DNA of 15,385 nt from Conoideocrella luteorostrata (lineage: Eukaryota; Ascomycota; Sordariomycetes; Hypocreales; Clavicipitaceae): positions 1-15,385 of the forward strand of contig JASWJB010000572.1 in NCBI GenBank assembly GCA_032433595.1, read 5' to 3'. A program made the position numbers and the translations under genes. A model generated the notes under the pieces. That model saw only the letters and a program-made list of their open reading frames with translations, had not been told where the DNA came from and ran no database searches. Within the stretch, counting starts at the first letter, position 1. The number at the start of each line of letters is the position of its first letter. This document shows, in pieces, positions 8,505 to 15,385 of this stretch.

Positions 8505-9422
8505 TGAAGAGCGGCATTTGATCCCTAACGTGAGTGGTAGGGTGTCAGGTCATTACAACTGATCATAATTTTTTGCTTGTCAGCTTTGTTTAGATCTCAT
8601 GGTTTTCTCCATCGTGTTATGTCGATGGCAAACAGTATGTCTGTTGGTCGCCCGTCTCTTGCATTTAGCTGCGCAAAACCCATGTCAAGCCTATACGCAC
8701 TGACGGATCAGTTGACAGGCCTGTGCCAAATCCAGATCGTTGAAACCTGCCTGCGTAGAGACTAACATATCCCTTTTCAAAAAAGTGCAAAGTGCCGCTG
8801 CCGAAGGAGTGCAAATTGAATATCATTAACGGCTGCTGGACAGAGCACTCAAGAACGGCAAGTGAACCACAATAGCCGACCACCGGGCCTAGCTTCATCT
8901 ACGAGGACAATAATGTGATGATGAAATGAATTCAATCCAGTAACCGCGCATCCAGTCAAGCCTTCATCGATAGTCGTGTCCCACAGTGGGGGACAGTTGC
9001 CGCGTTGCAGGCTCCGCGTGTTGACACAACGCCGTGTTATATTTGCGTGAAATAACTAATCCGGGGGAGTTCAGTAGAGATGCTGTGTTTTCACCCGTGT
9101 CCAGGGTGGTATGTGATAAAAGAAAAGCCACCGCCATCTCAATTTCTGGGGTGCTGATGCGGGGATGCAGATGAGTGTGGATCGAGCAGGTTTGGCTTGT
9201 TGGCTCACCTTTGGTTGACCCTTGCTTCGTCGTATCCCGTGGTCGGCTATTGGCTTCAGCCGCTGCGGTGAACAAGTTGTAATTACTCCGTACGCCGCCT
9301 GGAGTCTTGCCTCAATTGCCGCCAGTCGTAGGACACAACAAGTTGTGGCCTGGTGACCACATGTTAACGTCAGTGAGAAAGAAAAGTGTGCCGCAGATGG
9401 GGGAGGCAACAGTTACTCTGTG
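8505..9422. other. Intergenic region, no gene recognised
   Basis: It contains the intron-like segment 8530-8583 and a 60-codon open stretch after it (to about 8765) that could be a further decayed exon. Beyond that only short overlapping frames are seen. A TACTCCGTA unit lies at 9284-9292. Confidence 0.4.
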
Positions 9423-9438
9423 TACGGAGTACGGAGTA
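9423..9438 (+). repeat. TACGGAG tandem motif, copy 2
   Basis: It is identical over 16 bp to the copy at 7390-7405, while the flanking bases differ. It is followed by a GTGCAG-rich stretch (about 9470-9500). Confidence 0.6.
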
Positions 9439-10163
9439 ACGAAAATCAAGATAATTACCCACTCCGGAGTGCAGTGTGCAGAGTGCAGCGTGAATTGTCA
9501 AAGTGTGCAGCGATGCGCCCGCTGCAGAAGTGTGGATCGGTGCTGTGCATCGCCGAGCGTGAGGAGATGCCCAGTCTCTCGGCGTCCAAGTCCATGTCCC
9601 TGTCCATGGTCGATGATAGTTGCTGTGCTCCGTAGCGACAGGCTTGGTACTGTGTACTCCGTGTTTTACTTGCGCTATGTTTGCATGCGACCTGCAATAA
9701 TACCAGTCGACGTCGCTCTCGGTCATGCAAAATACTTAGTCGTCAGCCAGCCGCTTCTCTAGGGCGGACAAGTCTTCAGCAACATTTTATTTGCCGGCAG
9801 TTGTTTCCAGTTGCCCTTCTGGTTGCTCCCGTCCTGGCTCTCACGTGGGGGCACATATCTGGATTCGACTCCGGCATCATGCGAGTCGACTTCATCACCT
9901 AACTAACTTGTTGTTGGCCCGTCACGTCCTTGCCACACCTTCGGCTTTTGAACTTCCCCAGCATTGTACCCCAGCATCCCTCCTCCATCGTGTACTCCAT
10001 GAGATCGCTCCATGAGGCGGCTTCGAGAGCCGGACTGGTCGCGGGCTAAGTGGGGGCTCGTCCCATCCACGCGAGCGACCGACCAACCATCCATGTCTCG
10101 TCTTGCAGACTCCAACTCCAGCTTTTGGTCCAAACACCAGTACTCCAACTGCGCACATTCGAG
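9439..10163. other. Intergenic region and distal promoter of the transporter gene
   Basis: Overlapping small frames occur on both strands, none with a recognisable motif. The stretch 9470-9500 is an imperfect run of GTGCAG/GTGTGCAG. A TACTCCGTG unit is at 9655-9663. No gene is supported. Confidence 0.4.
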
Positions 10164-10291
10164 TATAAGAGCCAGCTCGGTTCCGCTACTGCGGAGTTAG
10201 GCAACTTGATAGTTGTGAGGCCATCAACCCAGCCTTCTTAGTCCTCTTTGTCTTCTTCATCTTCCTCTTCTTCGTCTTCGTCTTCCCCTTC
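10164..10291 (+). promoter_or_regulatory. Promoter of the MFS gene: TATA-like box and pyrimidine-rich tract
   Basis: TATAAGA at 10164-10170 lies about 170 bp before the start codon. It is followed by a strongly pyrimidine-rich stretch (10241-10291, mostly CTT/TCT repeats) about 50 bp before the ATG. CT-rich leaders of this kind are common just upstream of the start in filamentous fungal genes. Confidence 0.5.
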
Positions 10292-10338
10292 ACATTGGCG
10301 AAGACGATAAGTCCGGACAGGACTGCCCGGGCTGAATC

Positions 10339-12058
10339 ATGAGCCCACAAGATCACAAGTTCGGTGCGATGTCTGCTCACGAAGAGCATGAACACAGCAT
10401 CGACGACTTACCCAAAGCCACCATAGCAGCAGATCAAGTCAGGCGAGCAGACCGGGCACAGTCCCTCATCGCCAATGGACAAATAGAGCTCACAGAGGAA
10501 GACAGTCGCCGCATCTGCCGCAAGACGGACCGAGTCATTCTGGTCATCCTCATATGGGTCTATTTTTTGCAGATTCTCGACAAGTCGGTCCTCGGATATG
10601 GAGCTACATACGGCTTGAAGACGGACACGCATCTGACTGGCAATCAATACTCGCTCCTTGGATCCATCGCGCCAATTGCACAGCTGGCATGGCAGCCCTT
10701 TTCATCTTATCTGATTGTCAAGGTGCCCCATCGCATTTTGATGCCAACGCTTTGTCTAGGATGGGGCATTGCGCAGGCTTCCATGGCCGGTTGCCATAAC
10801 TTTAGCAGCCTGATGGCGGCCAGATTCTTCCTTGGGCTCTTCGAGGCGGGCTGTATGCCGCTGTTCAGCATCATCACCAGCCACTGGTACAGGCGAGCCG
10901 AGCAGCCGCTCCGAGTTGCAGCCTGGTATAGCACCAATGGAGCTGCAACCATTGTCGCCGCCGGTCTTTCCTACGGTCTGGGGCATATCAAGTCGGATTT
11001 ACTGCAAGAGTGGCAGATGCAAGTATATTCTATCCAGTTTCAAAAAGACTATCATCACTAACAGTTTGTCTTGTAGCATCTTCCTCTTTGTCGGTCTCGT
11101 CACCATCGTCTCTGCTCCCTTCGTATACTGGAAACTCGACAGTGACGTCTCATCCGCTCGCTTCCTGACAGAACACGAAAAGGCACAGGCTATTGAGCGG
11201 CTCCGAGCAAACCAGACGGGAACTGGCAGTCGCGAATTCAAGTGGGCACATGTTCTCGAGGTTGCTTTAGAACCAAAGACGTACCTGTGGATTTCCATGA
11301 CGCTGCTGCTCAACGTCGGCGCCAGTGTCACCAACACGTTCGGCCCGCTCATTCTGAATGGCTTGGTTTCGGACAGGTACATGACCAGTCTGCTAAACAT
11401 GCCCTTCGGCGCTGTGCAAGTTTTTGTCATCTTCTTGGCAAGCTACTTGGCTCAAAAGGCGCGCCTCAAGGGCGCCATTTTCATGTCGTTTATGCTTCCT
11501 GTCGTGGCTGGCCTGGCAGTCCTTTACTCGGTCCCTCGCAGCGACTTCGCCAAGGCACCCCTTCTGGTAGGATACTACCTGCTGGCATTCCTCTTCGGTG
11601 GCAATCCGCTCATCTTTACCTGGATTGTCGGCAATACCGCTGGCACCACCAAGAAGTCTGCCGTCATGAGCGTGGTCAATGCCGCCAGCTCGGCTGGCAA
11701 CATCATCGGTCCATTGCTCTTCAACGACAAGGATGCACCTGCTTACAGGCCCGGTCTCCGCGCCTGTTTGGGCTTGTTTATCGCGCTCGTGGTGATCGTC
11801 GCGATGCAGTGGGCTAACCTCATATTCCTGAACAAACTGCAAGAAAAGAAGCGTGTTCGTAATGGAAAGGAGGCTAAGGTAGTTGATCGCTCCATGGAAT
11901 CGACATACCGTGCCATGGGCGTGCGTGGCCGCGACGAGGAAACCATTGCGCAGGACGCAGGTGGAACTGTACAATATGCAGGCGAGCAGCGGATGGGGGA
12001 GAGGGCGTTTTTGGATCTCACTGATCGTGAGAATGATGAATTTATCTACATTTATTAA
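10339..12058 (+). CDS. Major facilitator superfamily transporter, Dal5-like anion:cation symporter family
   Basis: This is an integral plasma-membrane importer of small organic acids or amides; the substrate cannot be read from sequence. The two exons are 10339-11018 and 11077-12058, giving 553 aa. Family marks are a polar N-terminal tail (about 60 residues), R-F-F-L-G-L-F-E-A-G in the first half, E-Q-P-L-R-V-A-A-W-Y after a cytosolic loop, and G-N-T-A-G-T-T-K-K-S in the second half. The C-terminal D-L-T-D-R-E-N-D-E-F is typical of Dal5-like proteins. Hydrophobic segments fit the usual twelve helices. The intron 11019-11076 (58 nt) uses a GC donor (GCAAGT) with a CTAAC branch site and TAG acceptor. 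Only this splice gives the family sequence W-Q-I-I-F-L-F-V-G-L; the nearby GT at 11023 puts exon 2 out of frame. ATTAAA at 12069 may be the poly(A) signal. A second in-frame ATG lies at 10369. The gene converges with the minus-strand glycosidase-like gene, 135 bp between stop codons. Confidence 0.9.
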
Positions 12059-12193
12059 GCGAGTGTACATTAAAGACTTGATATATTCTCGGTTCGGCTG
12101 AACCTGTTTATAAGCAACTAGGGCTTTTGAACCTGACCCCGTGCAACAGAGAAGTCGTAATACGTAGGGAATTCTGTTTGAGGAAGCCAATTT

Positions 12194-14476
12194 TTAACTA
12201 TAGCTCCGGTTTCTTTGCACAGCCAAGAACGTCAAACTCCACAACTGCCTCACATTACTCTCGGTCCCAGCACTCACCCCCGGTGGAGGCGGCAGCACGC
12301 CGAGCGGCGAGAATTTGTACGCGCCTCCAGTTCCGTTCTTTGCGCCGCTGTACGTCCAGCTCCATACTTCGGACTGCAGCTGATCTGAGTTGTTCTCAAT
12401 GATATCCCACAAGTGATTATATGCTGCCTTGAGGGTATTAAACACCGAGCTGTGTCCGCAGAATGCAGGTGCAGATGTCTCTGCCGCCGAAGAAGATAAG
12501 TTACTTCGACACCTCCCCAGCTGTCTCTCGAGGCCTTTGGCCATGAGAGCTAGCTGCCAGCTCCAGATGACTGTGCCGTGGTACGCAGAGTTAGTGAAGT
12601 TAGTCGTGAGGGTATCCTGGCCCGCGAGAGCAGGATTCGCAACCACGGCGCCAATGGGGGTGGACAGGCCGGCAGGGAAGGGGCGCAGAATAGCATTTGC
12701 GGTGGCGTTGATGAACATGCTAAGCTGGCTATCGTCGGTGGTGTTGAGCAGAAAGTGTCTGAATCCTGTGTCTGTGTGGGCAATGGGAATGATATCCGGC
12801 GTGCGAGTGCTGTTAATGGCGATGCCGTAGTCCGTAATGGTCCCGTTGGAGGAGTACATGCCCAGCGTGTCTGCATTCGTGGGGCCGTTATAGAATGTAT
12901 TCTTTGCGGTATAATTGGCAAGTCGGGAACGCGCCGTCTCAAGCGTGACATTGTACTCGAAGAACTGGAGGGTTTTGCTTTCCCAGATCCTGGCGCGTTG
13001 AGCTGCGGATTCGGCCCAGTCCCTGGTGATGGAGTTGTTGGGATACACGCCGCTCATGTTGGCGAGATGGGAGATGGCGTATAGTGCAGCAGGCGCAAGT
13101 GCGCAGTTCACGTCAAAGGGAATGCGGCCGTTGGCGATGCCGTATGTAGAATCGCGCCACTGGCCGACTACTTCTCCGTCCTTGAGGTGGATGAGGTTAC
13201 CGACTGATTGGTTCTTCTCAAACGCCTCTGTGATGTTCATGATTTTCTGGGCGTTTGTGTAGGATAACTCGCCCCATGTGAGGTTCATGTTGGCGGCGTC
13301 AACAGCGCCTGCTTCCGTGGCGAGAAGCGTCTTGATACGGCCGGGCTGAGACTGGAAGTATTTGTCCATGATTATGGGAACGTAGTAATCCGTGTCAATC
13401 ATAGGGTAGGTAAACCCTCCGGCTGTGGATGTCTTCCCGCATTCAGTGGTGACGTTGTTTTGCAGATTGAGGAGCGTGGCGTAGTCGCCGATGGTTTCTT
13501 CATGGCATACAGACCCATCCGTTCTATTGATGCGCTCGAGAGCGGCTCCAATGACGGCTTCCATTGCGGAGCCATTGCCGGTGCTGAGGACGGGCTCGAG
13601 GAGAAGTGCGGAGATGATGCTATCTCGGCCAAAGTAGGTGAGGAAGCGCCATCCTCCTGCTAGGAGCTTCTCGGTGTAGGAAAAGAAGGAAAGCGAGCTG
13701 ACTTGGCCGGGCTGCTTGGCGATGAGCCCGCTCGATCTGTTGTTCAGAATCTGTCTCGGCTCAAGCTGTTTCAGCTGCGGGTAGTTGAGCGCCGCGGAGA
13801 AGTGGTAGAAACCAGATCCAAAGCTGACTGTCCTGTTCTTGATGCTGATCCTGTTGGACGGGTTCCTCCACGGCACCATGGTGAACGTAGTAGTCGTGAC
13901 GTTGTCCAGCCACAGACGTGAGAGCTGCACACCCGTTTCATCATAGGCCCTCACCTGCAGCGCATCCTGAATGACAGGCTGGAGTAGACTCGGGCCCTCA
14001 GTAAAGTCCCGGATGTTTCGTACACTGCCCAGTATGGCTACCGCGATTTCCGCAGAGTTGTTGAACGCCAAGACGCCCTCGACCCCGACAAACGGATACT
14101 TGGACGAGCCGTTGGAGGAGCTCTGGATGTGGACGGGTCCCAGGGGTACTCCGAAAGTCGAATTCACCAGCTCTACTGCCAGCGAGCCGTTCTTGTCGTC
14201 CTGCGGCTGGAAGAATGTGCAGATGCCGCTGTTGCCGGCGGGCCACGCGACAACCAGACGAGGGCCGATGATGCTCAGGTTGCTGTTGGGCAAGGGGCTG
14301 GTCACGACAGCCTGGGCATCGACATGGCAGTCCGAGTAGAAGTAGTTCTCGTAGGGGGGGTCACTGAGATGCTGGACTCGCGGTTGGCATGATGACGTTG
14401 AATTGGCGGCGGAGACGACGCCGACGAGGACAGCCGGCAAAATGGCCAGCAGTGTAATTGGGCAGGGAAGCATCAT
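12194..14476 (-). CDS. Secreted six-hairpin glycosidase-like protein (glycogen-debranching-enzyme-related fold), activity unknown
   Basis: This is a single-exon gene of 760 aa. I place the start at 14476 because the protein then opens with a clear signal peptide (MMLPCPITLLAILPAVL, cleavage near VVSAA). The open frame continues 61 codons upstream, but that part is hydrophilic leader-like sequence overlapping the promoter. Recognisable blocks are WRFLTYFGRDSIISALLL (residues 276-293), a C-H-E-E-T-I-G-D-Y segment (324-332), D-T-D-Y-Y-V-P-I (361-368), QWRDSTYGIANGRIPFDVN (439-457) and YHGTVIWSWQLALMAKGLE (632-650). These resemble (alpha/alpha)6-barrel proteins related to the debranching-enzyme C-terminal domain, including large exported bacterial proteins of undefined activity. 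Acidic residues in the HEE and GRD segments are the likely catalytic candidates; this is inference. More than 20 N-x-S/T sites suggest heavy glycosylation outside the cell. The true substrate is unknown. Confidence 0.82.
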   Translation of the reverse strand: MMLPCPITLLAILPAVLVGVVSAANSTSSCQPRVQHLSDPPYENYFYSDCHVDAQAVVTSPLPNSNLSIIGPRLVVAWPAGNSGICTFFQPQDDKNGSLAVELVNSTFGVPLGPVHIQSSSNGSSKYPFVGVEGVLAFNNSAEIAVAILGSVRNIRDFTEGPSLLQPVIQDALQVRAYDETGVQLSRLWLDNVTTTTFTMVPWRNPSNRISIKNRTVSFGSGFYHFSAALNYPQLKQLEPRQILNNRSSGLIAKQPGQVSSLSFFSYTEKLLAGGWRFLTYFGRDSIISALLLEPVLSTGNGSAMEAVIGAALERINRTDGSVCHEETIGDYATLLNLQNNVTTECGKTSTAGGFTYPMIDTDYYVPIIMDKYFQSQPGRIKTLLATEAGAVDAANMNLTWGELSYTNAQKIMNITEAFEKNQSVGNLIHLKDGEVVGQWRDSTYGIANGRIPFDVNCALAPAALYAISHLANMSGVYPNNSITRDWAESAAQRARIWESKTLQFFEYNVTLETARSRLANYTAKNTFYNGPTNADTLGMYSSNGTITDYGIAINSTRTPDIIPIAHTDTGFRHFLLNTTDDSQLSMFINATANAILRPFPAGLSTPIGAVVANPALAGQDTLTTNFTNSAYHGTVIWSWQLALMAKGLERQLGRCRSNLSSSAAETSAPAFCGHSSVFNTLKAAYNHLWDIIENNSDQLQSEVWSWTYSGAKNGTGGAYKFSPLGVLPPPPGVSAGTESNVRQLWSLTFLAVQRNRSYS

Positions 14477-14592
14477 AGCTTTTAAATTTGCAGTTGCATT
14501 CGCATTTGGCACGTTTCTCTTCACGATGTCAAACGATGCTATCACGACAAAGTAAACTCTGCCTCCTCCCGTCGGAATTGGGTCACCACGTC

Positions 14593-14641
14593 TAATATAA
14601 ATATGAATCAAATCACATAAGTATTCAAGCCACCAACCAAT
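14593..14641 (-). promoter_or_regulatory. TATA-like and CCAAT-like elements upstream of the six-hairpin protein gene
   Basis: On the minus strand ATATTTATATTA (14604-14593) lies about 117 bp before the chosen ATG, and an ATTGG (inverted CCAAT, 14641-14637) lies about 35 bp further upstream. Their placement supports the start at 14476 rather than 14659, which would put them inside the coding sequence. Confidence 0.4.
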
Positions 14642-15385
14642 AGCAGCCATGCCTATCATTGTACATTACCTTTCCCCATGAACGCTAGATTACCACTACC
14701 GAAGGATCGACAGAACCCCCCCCCCCCAGCGCCACGAACAGCTTGCCCAGCGCCAAGTCGGTCCTTTTTGCTCACGAATGCCGCAACTCCAAGAGCAGCA
14801 GCGGGGGAGCCCATCCCCAATGCGCCTAAGCCTCTGTGAACATTTTCAGAACAGGAAATTCAATCGTTAGTTTCGACGCGGGGACACGGAGAAATTGCGG
14901 GGTTCGCGGTCGTTGTCCATTGGAACACCGAAAGTTTTTTATCCGATAGCAGCTGAAAAGCATGACTACATCGTCCAGCCTGGCTCTCAACGAAACCGAG
15001 CCACACGTCGGCGTCGCAGGTTGACGTCATGGTTCGACAGCGCGTTCGAGTTGAATTGAATAGCTGAGCTGGATCATGACTGGCATAACCAGCTAAACCA
15101 GTAGGGTGGCCCAGCTGGGTTTTTGTATATTAAAATAGTTCGTGATGATAAATTAGCTTCAATACTATTTAGGCACAATTTGAACGCACCAAACCATTGT
15201 GGCCAAGGTTGAGGAGCATCTGCAGCTGATCCCAAACCTAGCCACACAGGCTGGGCTGCAGCGCCGCACACACTCGATAGCGGTTCTATCAAAAAAAAAA
15301 AAAAGACTATGGCCCACCTTCCATCTGGCTTGACGTTGAAAAGCTGATACGATTTGGGGAAACAGAACCAAAAACCAAAAAAAAA
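14642..15385. other. Intergenic right edge with homopolymer runs, no gene seen
   Basis: It holds a run of 12 C (14716-14727), a run of 14 A (15291-15304) and an A-rich end (15377-15385). The small minus-strand open frames at 15074-15371 overlap one another and show no motif. The upstream part may contain distal promoter sequence of the minus-strand gene. Confidence 0.45.

Noticed and set aside
9307..9762. Overlapping open frames on both strands (118-151 aa)
   Set aside because: The Cys/Arg-rich translation comes from a GTGCAG-rich low-complexity stretch; no domain, no splice sites, and similar-length frames on both strands.
11023..11076. Canonical GT-AG intron (GTATAT donor) in the transporter gene
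   Set aside because: Using this donor puts exon 2 out of frame; only the GC donor at 11019 restores the conserved sequence.
11393..12190. 265-aa minus-strand open frame
   Set aside because: It is a shadow of the MFS transporter coding sequence, with no motif.
14477..14659. 61-residue N-terminal extension of the six-hairpin protein
   Set aside because: It would bury the signal peptide internally and overlaps TATA-like and CCAAT-like elements; the start at 14476 is preferred.

Overview
The window looks like nuclear DNA of a filamentous ascomycete. The evidence is short spliceosomal introns (58-78 nt) with fungal-type splice sites, CpA/CpG-to-TpA/TpG decay of the kind left by repeat-induced point mutation (RIP), and an 18S rRNA segment that reads like Sordariomycetes, probably Hypocreales. 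The taxon is inferred from remembered rRNA wording and gene families, not from a search.

Left end (1-2445, minus strand): part of an 18S rRNA gene, interrupted at the site called S1199 by a 1,615-nt group I intron (120-1734). The intron boundaries are fixed by a P1 helix with a U.G pair at the 5' splice site, a contiguous P10 helix and a terminal G. Inside it, on the opposite strand, lies a His-Cys box homing endonuclease gene (about 567-1298) with its catalytic His, Asn and zinc ligands in place. The rRNA upstream of the intron (1735-2445) is riddled with one-strand C-to-T changes and stops abruptly with about the first 700 nt of 18S missing, so this is a dispersed rDNA relic. The 3' exon (1-119) and the intron look clean.

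Middle (2446-6179): 1.5 kb without a recognisable gene, then a secreted GH127-type glycosidase gene (3968-6179, three exons). Its first exon, encoding a signal peptide, has to be inferred from splicing.

Gene-poor stretch (6180-10338): about 4.1 kb with no intact gene. It holds two short coding-like segments with stops and frameshifts (about 7532-7930 and 8286-8504), a 14-bp inverted repeat, and several copies of a TACGGAGTA-type motif.

Right end (10339-14476): a Dal5-like major facilitator transporter (plus strand, split by a GC-AG intron) converges on a large secreted six-hairpin glycosidase-like protein (minus strand, one exon), with only 135 bp between the stop codons. Two secreted sugar-hydrolase-type proteins and one small-molecule importer fit saprotrophic or plant/insect-associated nutrition, but nothing in the sequence shows they form one pathway. 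The last 900 bp hold the promoter of the minus-strand gene and homopolymer runs.
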